A stretch of DNA of 64,000 nt from Opitutus sp. (GTDB lineage Bacteria > Verrucomicrobiota > Verrucomicrobiae > Opitutales > Opitutaceae): positions 8,340 through 72,339 of the forward strand of contig SIBR01000016.1 in the NCBI GenBank assembly GCA_009695065.1, in the 5' to 3' direction. Each line of letters opens with the position of its first letter. Position 1 is the stretch's first letter. The notes under the pieces are model-generated. The model saw only the letters and a program-made list of their open reading frames with translations, was not told the DNA's origin and searched no databases. This document shows positions 29,454 through 38,105 of this stretch, piece after piece. A program made the translations under genes and the position numbers.

Positions 29454-31703
29454 GTGCCTCCACCCGTGTCCCACTCCCCCGCCGCCCGCCTGACCGGTGT
29501 CATCGAGCGCATCATCTTTTTCAACGAGGAGAACCATTACACCATCGCGGAATTTCGGCCCGAGGCACCGCCCGCGGGGCCCGACCCGAAGGCCCGCATC
29601 GAAGCGGTCACGATCGTCGGCCCGCTGCCGGGCGTGGAGTGCGGCGAAACGCTGCATCTCACCGGCGAATGGATCCGGCACGCCCAACACGGCGCCCAGT
29701 TCAAGATTGCCGCTTTCAAGAGCGAGCTGCCGGCCAGCGTCTATGGCATCCGCAAATATCTCGGGAGCGGACTCGTGCCCGGCATCGGCAAGGCCTACGC
29801 CAACAAAATCGTCGACGCCTTCGGCACCGACACGTTTCGCATCCTGAGCGAGGAATCGGCCCGCCTCCGCGACGTCGACGGCATCGGCAAAAAGCGGGCG
29901 GCCGCGATCAAGCAGGCTTGGGACGAGAAACGCACAGAGCGCGAACTCTACATCTTTCTCCAAACCTACGGCGTCACGCCCGGCCAGTGCGTGAAGCTGG
30001 TCAAGCACTACGGTCCCCTCGCGAAAAACATCCTGATCAACGAGCCGTACAAGGTCGCCCGCGAGATCGACGGCATCGGCTTCAAGACCGCGGACCGGAT
30101 CGCGATCAATCTCGGTTTCGCCAACGACGCCCCGCCCCGCCTCGATGCCGGCATCCTCTACGCCCTCGAGGTTCTGCAGGAGGAGGGCCATACCGCGTTC
30201 CGCGAGGCCGAACTGCGGGACTACACCGCCAACCTGCTCGAAACCGACTCGAAACTTGTCGAGGCGCGCCTCGACGCGCTCGTGGAAGGCCGGGCAATCG
30301 TCCGTCACTGGCCCGCTGGCGCGGAAAATCCCCTTCCTGGCTCCGCGTTCGTCCAACTGCCACACAACGATCGCGCCGAACAAAAAATCGCCGAGGTCGT
30401 GGCCCGGCTCAACCGCGTCGCCAGCGGGCTGCCGCCGATCAAGGTCGACGCTGCGGTCGAGTGGGCGGAGAAAAAAGCGGGTTTCGCCTTTCACGAACTG
30501 CAACGCGTCGCCGTTCGCCACGCGCTCACTCACAAGTTCACGATTCTCACCGGCGGGCCGGGCACAGGTAAAACTACGATCCTGCGTGCCCTCGTGGAAA
30601 TCCTGAAAGCGAAGAAAGTCCGGGTCCATCTCGCCGCGCCAACGGGCCGCGCCGCGCAGCGCCTCGCCGAGACCACCGGCGGATTCGCCTCCACAATTCA
30701 CCGGCTCCTCAAGTTCGACGCGGCGAAAGGCGGGTTCACGAGCAACGAAAACGCTCCGCTCTCCACGGATTTTCTCGTCCTCGACGAGGCCTCGATGCTC
30801 GACACCCGGCTCGCCTCCGCGCTGTTGCAGGCGGTGCCGTCGCGCGCACACCTGCTGCTCGTCGGCGACACGGACCAACTTCCCAGCGTCGGCGCCGGCA
30901 ACGTGCTCAAGGATCTGATCGCCACCGAGCAGGTGCCCGTGACCCGCCTCGCCGTGATCTACCGGCAGCAGGAACAGAGCGGCATCGTCACGACCGCTCA
31001 CGCCATCAACTCCGGCGACCCCTCGCTGCCGCCGACCGTCCCCGAGGTGTCCGCCGCGCCGGCGTGGAGCGACCTCACGTTTATTGCCGCCACCGACGCC
31101 GAGGACTGCGTGAAAAAGGTCATCCAGCTTTGCACCGAGTATGTGCCGCAGCACTGGAAATGGTTTCACCCGGTCAACGACGTGCAGATCCTCGCGCCCA
31201 TGCACAAGGGCGTGGCCGGCGTCGGCAATCTCAATGCCCGGCTGCAGGACGCCCTGAACGCCAATCGCACGGGTCTGCGCGCCCTGAGCGGGGAATACCG
31301 TCCGGGCGACAAAGTCATCCAGCTCCGCAACAACTACGACAAAAACCTGTTCAACGGCGACATCGGGGTGGTCGTCGGCGTCAACGCCGAAGCCGGCCAG
31401 CTCGACGCGGATTTCGACGGCGACCGGCACACCTTCGAACGCGGCGAGTTGGGCGACCTCGCCCTCGCGTATGCCATCAGCATCCACAAGTCCCAGGGCA
31501 GCGAATACCCGGTGGTGATCTTACCGCTGTTGAAAGCGCACTTCATGATGCTGCAGCGGAACCTGCTCTACACCGCGATCACCCGCGGGAAGAAGAAGGT
31601 CTTCCTCGTCGGCGAACCCGCCGCCTACGCGATGGCTGTGCGCAACTCGGAATCCAAACTCCGCATGACCCACCTGCGGGAGAAGATCGCCGCACCCAGC
31701 TAA
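29454..31703 (+). CDS. recD2: RecD2-like ATP-dependent DNA helicase
   Basis: A 749-residue protein. The N-terminal part (about 10-110) is an OB-like domain, followed by two helix-hairpin-helix elements (GLVPGIGKAYA, DVDGIGKKRA and a further DGIGFKTAD). The SF1B helicase core has Walker A GGPGTGKTT, DEASMLD (Walker B), GDTDQLPSVGAG, and the late motifs DKVIQLRNNYD and AISIHKSQGSEYP. RecD2 unwinds DNA 5' to 3' in repair, acting without RecBC. The start is GTG 29454; a second GTG four codons later is equally possible. Confidence 0.93.
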   Translation: MPPPVSHSPAARLTGVIERIIFFNEENHYTIAEFRPEAPPAGPDPKARIEAVTIVGPLPGVECGETLHLTGEWIRHAQHGAQFKIAAFKSELPASVYGIRKYLGSGLVPGIGKAYANKIVDAFGTDTFRILSEESARLRDVDGIGKKRAAAIKQAWDEKRTERELYIFLQTYGVTPGQCVKLVKHYGPLAKNILINEPYKVAREIDGIGFKTADRIAINLGFANDAPPRLDAGILYALEVLQEEGHTAFREAELRDYTANLLETDSKLVEARLDALVEGRAIVRHWPAGAENPLPGSAFVQLPHNDRAEQKIAEVVARLNRVASGLPPIKVDAAVEWAEKKAGFAFHELQRVAVRHALTHKFTILTGGPGTGKTTILRALVEILKAKKVRVHLAAPTGRAAQRLAETTGGFASTIHRLLKFDAAKGGFTSNENAPLSTDFLVLDEASMLDTRLASALLQAVPSRAHLLLVGDTDQLPSVGAGNVLKDLIATEQVPVTRLAVIYRQQEQSGIVTTAHAINSGDPSLPPTVPEVSAAPAWSDLTFIAATDAEDCVKKVIQLCTEYVPQHWKWFHPVNDVQILAPMHKGVAGVGNLNARLQDALNANRTGLRALSGEYRPGDKVIQLRNNYDKNLFNGDIGVVVGVNAEAGQLDADFDGDRHTFERGELGDLALAYAISIHKSQGSEYPVVILPLLKAHFMMLQRNLLYTAITRGKKKVFLVGEPAAYAMAVRNSESKLRMTHLREKIAAPS

Positions 31704-32099
31704 CCGCGCTGGTTCCCGGCCATGAGCCGGTAGTGCTATGCCTCTGGGTTAACCGCTTTCAGGTCGTTGAGCCAAGTTTGTGACGTGCCCTTTGAAAGCG
31801 GCGCCGCTTCGCCGGAAATTTCCTCAGGACTGCCCGTGTAGCCGGCGGCAGCGAATCGCCGAGCAGGGCGTCAACGCAACGTTTCGCCGCTTTCCCTGCC
31901 GACGTGTTCATTCATCTCAGCAATCGATCCCGCGCAGGCGCAACTTCTCCACGATCCCGCCGAAGGGCAGCGGGATCCGAATGACACTGGGTTAGGGTCA
32001 GAAATCTGACCTATTCCAAACCTCGTTCTTACGCAGTGCGTCGGCCCCCCTCGCTCACCCGCCGAATGTGGCGCAAGACGATGCCTTGCGCCACATCCC
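31704..32099. other. Intergenic stretch with a palindrome, no gene seen
   Basis: About 400 bases after recD2 without a credible gene. It ends in a region that may hold the lost 5' part of the Fic gene. A 16-base palindrome lies at 31996-32011. On the minus strand a short tail reading VIRIPLPFGGIVEKLRLRGIDC then stop (upstream of about 31917) could be the last residues of a lost gene, but it was not recognised. Confidence 0.4.
31996..32011. repeat. Palindrome GGTCAGA-AA-TCTGACC
   Basis: A perfect 7-bp inverted repeat with a 2-base loop. The core GGTCAG also occurs at the end of the RAYT element (GGGTCAGGCTCC on the minus strand near 58157), so this may be a REP-like or solo element end. That is inference from the shared core only. 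Confidence 0.4.
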
Positions 32100-32900
32100 C
32101 GCGCCACGCACGAGACCCAGATGATCCTCAATCACAAGGCGGCGATCGAGCTGCTCGCGAAACACGCGGACGAGATCGGTTTCAACTGTTACACGCTCCG
32201 CAACCTTCACGCGTTGCTGTCGGAAAACCTGCTGCCCGAGGCGGCCGCCGGCGGACGGCAGCGCACCCACGCGGTGGGCATCGGCGGCTCGGTCTATCAC
32301 CCGCCCGAGGCGCCGTCCCTGATCGAGGAATACTTCGATCAAATCCTCGCCACTGCCGCGGCGATCGCCGACCCGTTCGAGCAGGCGTTTTTCGCGATGG
32401 TGCAGCTCCCCTATCTCCAGCCATTCGAGGACGTGAACAAGCGCGTGTCGCGGCTCGCCGCGAACATTCCGCTCGTGCAGCGCAACCTCGGCCCGCTGTC
32501 ATTTGTCGACGTGCCGCAGTTCGACTACACGCACGCGATCCTCGGCGTCTATGAGTTGAACCGCGTGGACTACCTGCGCGACATCTTCGAATGGGTCTAT
32601 GAGCGTTCGTGCGCACGCTATGCCGTGGTGCGACAGGTGCTGGGCGAACCGGATGCGTTTCGGCTGCGTCACCGCGAACGACTCAAGGAAGTCGCCGCCG
32701 CCGTGGTTCGCGGCGGCCTGGACACATAGGCCGCCGCGAACTTCGTCCGGCGGGAGGCGGAAAAACTGCCCGGGCCGGGCGAGCGGAAGCGCTTCGCCGA
32801 GATGGCCGAGACCGAACTCACGAGCCTGCACGAGGGCAACTTCGCGCGCTATCGCCTGCGGCCGGCGGAATTTGCGGCCTGGCAGAAGACGTGGCGGTGA
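32100..32900 (+). pseudogene. Fic-domain protein remnant: N-terminus missing and interrupted by TAG
   Basis: The first good start, ATG 32121, begins at MILNHKAAIE, which is internal in full-length relatives. In-frame codons just upstream (HETQ) continue that homology, so the N-terminal part is lost. The Fic motif reads QPFEDVNKRVSR: Gln100 (counted from ATG 32121) stands where the catalytic His of HPFxxGNGR sits. The frame meets TAG at 32727-32729 but then continues for 56 codons with a family-like ending (LHEGNFARYRLRPAEFAAWQ) to TGA at 32900. In intact Fic proteins this domain AMPylates target proteins. Probably non-functional, unless the TAG is an error and the Gln form has another role. 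Confidence 0.7.
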
Positions 32901-33153
32901 GGAAAATCGTCCGCGCCTCCTCCGCCTTGCGCCGGCCCTCGACGAGCACCACCTCCATCCGACGACACCGCTCGACATGGGTGCCGCGGACGGCGGGGCA
33001 GGATGCAAAAGACATGGCCCGGAACGCAGCCGGCAAGAACCCGAAAATCCCCGGCGGAGACAGCGATTGCAGAACCGCCGGCGCTGACGCAACGAACCTC
33101 GCCGGGTATAAGCGTTTGACGTTGCCGGAGGGCCCGCGTCGATTCTCCCCGCC

Positions 33154-33553
33154 ATGAAACTCCTGCCGCTCTTCGTTGCCGCTTTTCTTCCGTTGTTGGC
33201 TCAAGCCGCCGACACGCCCGGTGCCGCCGGCCGGATTCACCCGAAAGGTTTTGCAGGATCAGGATATCTCCGTCGCCGGCCATCATGCCGTCGTCGCGCA
33301 GATTGATTTCGCCGCGGGTGCGGCCGTTGGCCGCCATGTGCATCCCGGGGAGGAACTCGGTTACGTTGTGGCAGGGACGGTCGTCATTGAGATCGATGGC
33401 AAACCCGCGCAAACGCTGAAGGCCGGCGATTCGTTTTTCATCCCCGCCGGTCTGATTCACACCGCCCGGAACGCTGGCGGCACCCCGGCCAGGGTGGTTT
33501 CGTCCTACGTGCTCGAAAAGGGCAAGCCGCTCGCCACGCCGGTCGCGAAGTAA
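33154..33553 (+). pseudogene. Exported cupin protein with a frameshift after the signal peptide
   Basis: ATG 33154 encodes a clear signal peptide (MKLLPLFVAAFLPLLAQAADT). After ADTP the reading must move by one base near 33219-33221 to join VPPAGFTRKVLQ and the cupin barrel. The cupin has the metal-binding pattern HVHPGEELGYVVAG and later PAGLIHTARN. Without the shift the protein ends in unrelated sequence. The corrected product would be about 132 residues, a small periplasmic cupin of unknown function. A single extra G in CCCGGTG could be a read error. Confidence 0.75.
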
Positions 33554-33600
33554 ACGGCGAGAGCCGGTGGGGCACGGCTGGGGGCAGCCCGTTTGCGAAA

Positions 33601-33926
33601 TTTCGCGTCTGCGCCAACGTGCGGGCCATGCTCGCCAACGTCCTTTCCACTCCCGGTGGGGTCGGAATCGCCGGCGTCTCCATCGTCGACCGGGCCAGCC
33701 CGGCCGTCATTCATCTCGAGGTTCATGGCAACGACGCTCCCGGCGGATGCGGCTCCGGTTTCTTTATTTCTCCGGACGGCTACACCCTGACCAACAGCCA
33801 CGTCGGCAGCAGAGCCCGTGAGATCCGCGCCGCGCTGGCCGAAGGCCGCCTGCCGTGCTGATCAGCGACGATTCCGATACCGCCCTCGCGGTCATGCGCA
33901 TCGGTGCAACCGATGTCACCCACCCG
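33601..33926 (+). pseudogene. HtrA/DegP-like serine protease fragment
   Basis: The first part reads SIVDRASPAVIHLEV, then GCGSGFFISPDGYTLTNSHV, the block that carries the catalytic His of S1C proteases. After AEGR the frame shifts by one base near 33850 to VLISDDSDTALAVMRIGATD, the block with the catalytic Asp. The sequence then becomes unrelated, and the serine-containing half and PDZ domains are absent. This is a short 5' remnant with no activity expected. It lies between the broken cupin and an intact M16 peptidase. Confidence 0.7.
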
Positions 33927-34036
33927 CCCTCACCGGCACCGGAAAGCATCTACCCCCCGCCGCAAGCGGCTTGGCGCACGGACACATTCGCGCATGCTCC
34001 GGGGCCAGTCCAAAGCGCCCGACTCTTCTTTCCGCC

Positions 34037-36898
34037 ATGAAAAGCCTGTTCCTCCGAATTCTGCCCGTGCTCTTCACCACCGTGTTGTCACTGCCGCCCG
34101 CCCCGTTGACGGGGCTTCGCGGCGCTGGCTCGGCCGCCGCTTCCGTCGAGGAATCCTCCCTTGTGAAAACCGTCGGTGGCATTGCGGAGTATCGGCTCGC
34201 GGCGAACGACCTCAGCGTGCTGCTGCTGGAGGACCACTCGGCCCCCGTGCTCACCTTCATGGTGACGTATCGCGTCGGCTCGCGGAATGAGGTCACCGGC
34301 ACCACCGGCGCCACCCATCTGCTCGAACACCTGATGTTCAAGGGCAGCAAAAATTTCCACGGCGGGACCGGCAACGGCTTCGACACGCTCATGGACCGCG
34401 TCGGCGGCATCAACAACGCGACCACCTCGCTCGACCGCACCAACTACTACGAAAACCTCCCAAGCGATCATCTCGAGCTCGCCGTGCAGCTCGAGGCCGA
34501 CCGGATGCGCAACCTGCTCCTGCGCGAGGAGGACCGCCAGCCCGAGATGACCGTCGTGCGCAACGAATTCGAACGGGACGAAAACGACCCGGCCTCGGCC
34601 CTCGACAAGGAGGTGACCGCCAGCGCGTTCATCGCCCACCCCTATCACCACCCGACGATCGGCTGGCGCTCCGACATCGAAAAGGTGTCGATCGAGAAGC
34701 TCCGCGAGTTCTACGACACGTTTTACTGGCCAAACAACGCCACCGTGACCGTCATCGGCGATTTCGCATCGGCCGAAGCCCTCGCGTTGATCAAAAAATA
34801 CCTCGGCGCCATTCCCCGTTCGCCGCGGCCGATCCCGGCCGTTTACACCGAGGAGCCGGCGCAAACGGGACCGCGCCGCGTTGTCGTGAAGCGCCCCGGC
34901 GAAGTCGGAGTGGTCCAGATCGCCTACAAGGTCCCGGCGGCGTTGCATTCCGACCACGCCCCGCTGGCGGTCCTCGCCTCGCTGCTGAGCGATGGCAAAA
35001 CCAGCCGGCTGTATCGCGCTCTCATCGATCCCAATCTCGCCATCAACGCCGATGCGTCGAAGGGCTTCTTCCACGACAACACGCTGTTCACCGTCAGTGC
35101 CCTACTCGCTCCCGGCGTCACGCACGAGCAGGCGGAAAAGGCCCTACTCACCGAAGTCGGAAAGGTGAAGTCCGCTGGTGCGCCCCACGACGAAGTGGCG
35201 CGCGCCATCGCCAAGCTCCTCGCCGGCCTCGCCTACCATCGCGACGGATCGTTTGCGATGGCCGGCCAGATCAACGAGGCGATCGCGGTGGGCGACTGGA
35301 CCACCTACGTCACCGGCCTCGACTTACTGAAGGCGGTGAGGGCCGCCGACATCCAGCGCGTGGCCAAGGCGTATTTGAACGAAGACCAGAGCACGACGGG
35401 CTGGTTCATCCCGCAGGCAGAGGGCACGGGGCCGGCCGCCAAGGGCGCCTCGGTGTGGCGCGAAAAGGACAACGCCCAGTTTTTCGCCCGCGGCCCGCAC
35501 TACTACCGCGATCCGGAATTGACCGACGGAGGCGCGGCGCCCTCGTCACGCCCGGCCGCGTCCGCAACCCAGCGCGACGCCACGATCATTCCGGCCGCCG
35601 GCGCCGCGGGCGGCGGCGAAGCGCTCATCGCGCCGAACGTCCGCCGGCGCACCCTCGCCGGGATCGATGTGCTCACGCTCAAGACGTCGATCAAGGAGGT
35701 CGTCACGTTGCGCGCCGTGTTGAGCGGCGGCGATGTCTTCAATCCGCCCGAAAACTCCGCGCTCGCCGACCTGACCGCCGGCATGATCGACAAGGGCACG
35801 GTGCGGCGGGACAAGTTCGAGATCGCCGGACTGCTCGAAAAGGTGGGCGCCACGCTGAACTTCGGCACCGGCTCGCACACCGTGAATATCAGCGGCAAGA
35901 GCCTGCGCCAGCATCTGCCGCTTGTGCTGGAGCAGCTGGGCGAGCAACTGCGCACGCCGCGGTTCGATCCCGAGGAATTCTCCAAGCTGAAAAAACAGCT
36001 CGTCGGCCGGCACAAGCGGGCGATGGAAGACACGGATTTTCGCGCCCATAACACTTTCGCCCGCGCCATCTTTCCCCCGGGGCATCCCAACCGGCCCCCG
36101 GTCGATGAGCGCTACGTCGCGGACATCGAGGCGGCGACAATTGACCAGGTGAAGGCATTTCACGCCGCCAACTACGGACCCGCCACCTTTCGCCTCGTCG
36201 CCGTCGGCGACATCGACAACAGCGCGATCGACGTGGCGATCACGGCGGCGTTCGGCGGTTGGACGGGCGGACGAGCCCTTCCCGCCACGCCGCCCGCCCC
36301 CGCACTCACCGCGGCCCGGATCGAGCAGGTGGCGATGCCGGGCAAGACCAGCGTGTCGTTCGTGTTCGGCCAGCCCTCCGGCCTGCGCTTTGCCGCGCCC
36401 GATCATCCGGCACTGTCCATGGCCACAGCGGTGCTCGGCAGTGGTTTCTTTTCGGCGCGGCTGCTCGACATCATTCGCAATCGCGAGGGCCTGACCTACG
36501 GCATCGGCGCCAGCCTTGGAAGCGACACCTACACCGACGGCTCGTGGGCCATCTCCGGCACCTTTGCGCCCGAACTTTTGGGAAAAGGTGTGGCATCAAC
36601 CCGGCGTGAATTGCAGCGCTTCGTGACCGAGGGTCTCACGGCCGCCGAACTGGAAACCTTCAAGGTCACGCTGACGGGCTCCTACAAAGTCCAGCTCGCC
36701 ACAACCGGCGGCCTGGCCGCCACCCTGCTCAACGCGTTACAGCGCGGCTTCGGGCCCGAGTGGGTCGACGAATTTCCGCGCCGGGTCCAGGCTCTGACTC
36801 TCGCCGAGGTAAACGGCGCGATCAAAAAACATCTCCATGTCGATACGATGGTGACCGTGATGGCCGGGACGATACCGGGTCCGGCTGCGGGCAAATAG
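34037..36898 (+). CDS. M16-family zinc peptidase, two-domain, exported
   Basis: A 953-residue protein with an N-terminal signal segment (about 1-35). The first M16 domain has the inverted zinc motif HLLEH (HxxEH) within GATHLLEHLMFKGSKNFH and the downstream Glu region VVRNEFERDEND. The second half is a typical M16C inactive partner domain (for example REGLTYGIGASLGSD). By family it cleaves peptides or small proteins in a closed chamber in the periplasm. ATG 34037 was chosen because it starts the signal peptide; the frame extends further upstream through non-homologous sequence. It stays intact within a decayed neighbourhood. Confidence 0.9.
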   Translation: MKSLFLRILPVLFTTVLSLPPAPLTGLRGAGSAAASVEESSLVKTVGGIAEYRLAANDLSVLLLEDHSAPVLTFMVTYRVGSRNEVTGTTGATHLLEHLMFKGSKNFHGGTGNGFDTLMDRVGGINNATTSLDRTNYYENLPSDHLELAVQLEADRMRNLLLREEDRQPEMTVVRNEFERDENDPASALDKEVTASAFIAHPYHHPTIGWRSDIEKVSIEKLREFYDTFYWPNNATVTVIGDFASAEALALIKKYLGAIPRSPRPIPAVYTEEPAQTGPRRVVVKRPGEVGVVQIAYKVPAALHSDHAPLAVLASLLSDGKTSRLYRALIDPNLAINADASKGFFHDNTLFTVSALLAPGVTHEQAEKALLTEVGKVKSAGAPHDEVARAIAKLLAGLAYHRDGSFAMAGQINEAIAVGDWTTYVTGLDLLKAVRAADIQRVAKAYLNEDQSTTGWFIPQAEGTGPAAKGASVWREKDNAQFFARGPHYYRDPELTDGGAAPSSRPAASATQRDATIIPAAGAAGGGEALIAPNVRRRTLAGIDVLTLKTSIKEVVTLRAVLSGGDVFNPPENSALADLTAGMIDKGTVRRDKFEIAGLLEKVGATLNFGTGSHTVNISGKSLRQHLPLVLEQLGEQLRTPRFDPEEFSKLKKQLVGRHKRAMEDTDFRAHNTFARAIFPPGHPNRPPVDERYVADIEAATIDQVKAFHAANYGPATFRLVAVGDIDNSAIDVAITAAFGGWTGGRALPATPPAPALTAARIEQVAMPGKTSVSFVFGQPSGLRFAAPDHPALSMATAVLGSGFFSARLLDIIRNREGLTYGIGASLGSDTYTDGSWAISGTFAPELLGKGVASTRRELQRFVTEGLTAAELETFKVTLTGSYKVQLATTGGLAATLLNALQRGFGPEWVDEFPRRVQALTLAEVNGAIKKHLHVDTMVTVMAGTIPGPAAGK

Positions 36899-36991
36899 AC
36901 CCGCGACTGCCGAACACGTGGGCCAGGTGGCGGCTTATCTTTTGACCTGGTGGCCACGACCACTGAAGCTATCGCCTGCGATCACGCACCG

Positions 36992-37316
36992 ATGAAATCC
37001 ACCTTCGACCCACTCTGGCAAGCGCGCGGTCCATTGTGGAAACAGATCAAAGTGCTCTTTGCGGAGCATCATTTCCTCACGATCATCTGCGGATTTTCCC
37101 TGGTGCTGATGACCGTCAGCTTCTACCGCTTCCTCCGGAGCATTAGTCCGGCATAGTCCGGCGCTAGTCGGCTTCGTGCTCCTCCTGATGACGGGTATCC
37201 TGCTGCTGCACTGGACGCAAACCCGCACGGAACCGCCGTTCCTGAAGCCATTGATCGACTGGCTGGCCCCTTTCTTTCCCGCCCCGGTTTTCACGCCACC
37301 CCCGGCAAAACGCTGA
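36992..37316 (+). pseudogene. Small two-helix membrane protein split by a 10-bp tandem duplication
   Basis: From ATG 36992 the frame encodes 54 residues with one membrane span (FLTIICGFSLVLMTVSFYRFL) and stops at TAG in ISPA*. The stop lies in a near-tandem repeat: TAGTCCGGC occurs twice with a 10-base period (about 37144-37163). Removing one copy joins ISPA to LVGFVLLLMTGILLLHW and a proline-rich tail ending PPPAKR*, giving a 107-residue protein with two membrane spans. The fit of both halves supports a slippage duplication. No known family was recognised; function unknown. Confidence 0.65.
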
Positions 37317-37387
37317 GCCGGCGGCGGCCCCGCTTTTCGCTACCGCCCGCGTCGGGCAACCGCCCGATCCGCAACGCCGGCACCGGC

Positions 37388-37981
37388 TTATTTACCCATC
37401 TTCTTGAGCGCCTTGTTGATCTTCTCGAGGTCGCAGGCTTCGGGATTGTAGTCGGGACCGAGCCACTCGAGCCATTCGCGACCGAGGTCAGTATTGGGCT
37501 CCTTGATGCATGCCAGCATGTCGTGGAAGGCCTCGACGCCACCGCAGTCCTCCGGAGGCCCCGCTCGCTCACCGCCCACGCACAGCGGATACTGCCCGCC
37601 CTTTTCAACCGCGCCGGTTTTCTCGACCTTGATGTCGATCTGCCAGCCCGGGCCGAAATGATAACCGTAAGTAAAGCGCTCACGCTGCTCGAGGTTGAGG
37701 TCGGCCAGCGTGACGTCGCGGTCGTCCTCGATGATGACTTCGTCGCGTTTCAACGGGTTGCCGAAGCGGAGATCGGCGAGATTGAAGGCGTGCGTCTGGT
37801 AGTCGAACCAGTCGAACGCGATCTGGAGGGTGTCATGGAGGCGGGAAAGCCACATGGATTCGCGCACCAGCAACCGGCGCCAGATCCGGGGCTGGCACGC
37901 GACGACGGTCAGCCGCAGCGTGAAAACACGTTCGGGCGGCTTTTTGACTTTCGAGCCTTTGCCTTCGTGCAGGGAAATCAT
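37388..37981 (-). CDS. Plasmid pRiA4b ORF-3-like protein
   Basis: A 197-residue protein matching the pRiA4b ORF-3 family. The beta-strand start VFTLRLTVVACQPRIWRRLLVRE leads to LSRLHDTLQIAFDWFDYQTHAF, then FTYGYHFGPGWQIDIKVEK, CVGGERAGPPEDCGG, and the C-terminal helices. Family members are common on plasmids and near mobile DNA; their function is not established. Start ATG 37981; longer upstream reading is non-homologous. It is divergent from the gamma-glutamyltransferase gene across 124 bases. Confidence 0.85.
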   Translation of the reverse strand: MISLHEGKGSKVKKPPERVFTLRLTVVACQPRIWRRLLVRESMWLSRLHDTLQIAFDWFDYQTHAFNLADLRFGNPLKRDEVIIEDDRDVTLADLNLEQRERFTYGYHFGPGWQIDIKVEKTGAVEKGGQYPLCVGGERAGPPEDCGGVEAFHDMLACIKEPNTDLGREWLEWLGPDYNPEACDLEKINKALKKMGK

Positions 37982-38105
37982 GGACCGGGCAGGAGAACGC
38001 AGACCGGGTGAATCGGCAAGCGGGAGGTTGCCATCGGGGCACAAGCCGTCCGCGACTCCGCTCGGCACTGGACAGCGTGCCCTTGCCGCTGCCAGCCTTC
38101 CCACC

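Noticed and set aside
29244..31487. 747-codon minus-strand frame opposite recD2
   Set aside because: recD2 has all helicase motifs on the plus strand; the opposite frame has no recognisable domain and the composition of a GC-rich shadow.
13730..32729. General recoding of TAG as a sense codon
   Set aside because: Several intact genes end in TAG (for example the quinoprotein, the methyltransferase at 17668 and the 51-residue protein). Both interrupted genes carry other damage, so mutation or sequence error is simpler.
32901..33153. Possible gene between the Fic remnant and the cupin
   Set aside because: Frames on both strands lack motifs, good starts or natural composition; left as intergenic.
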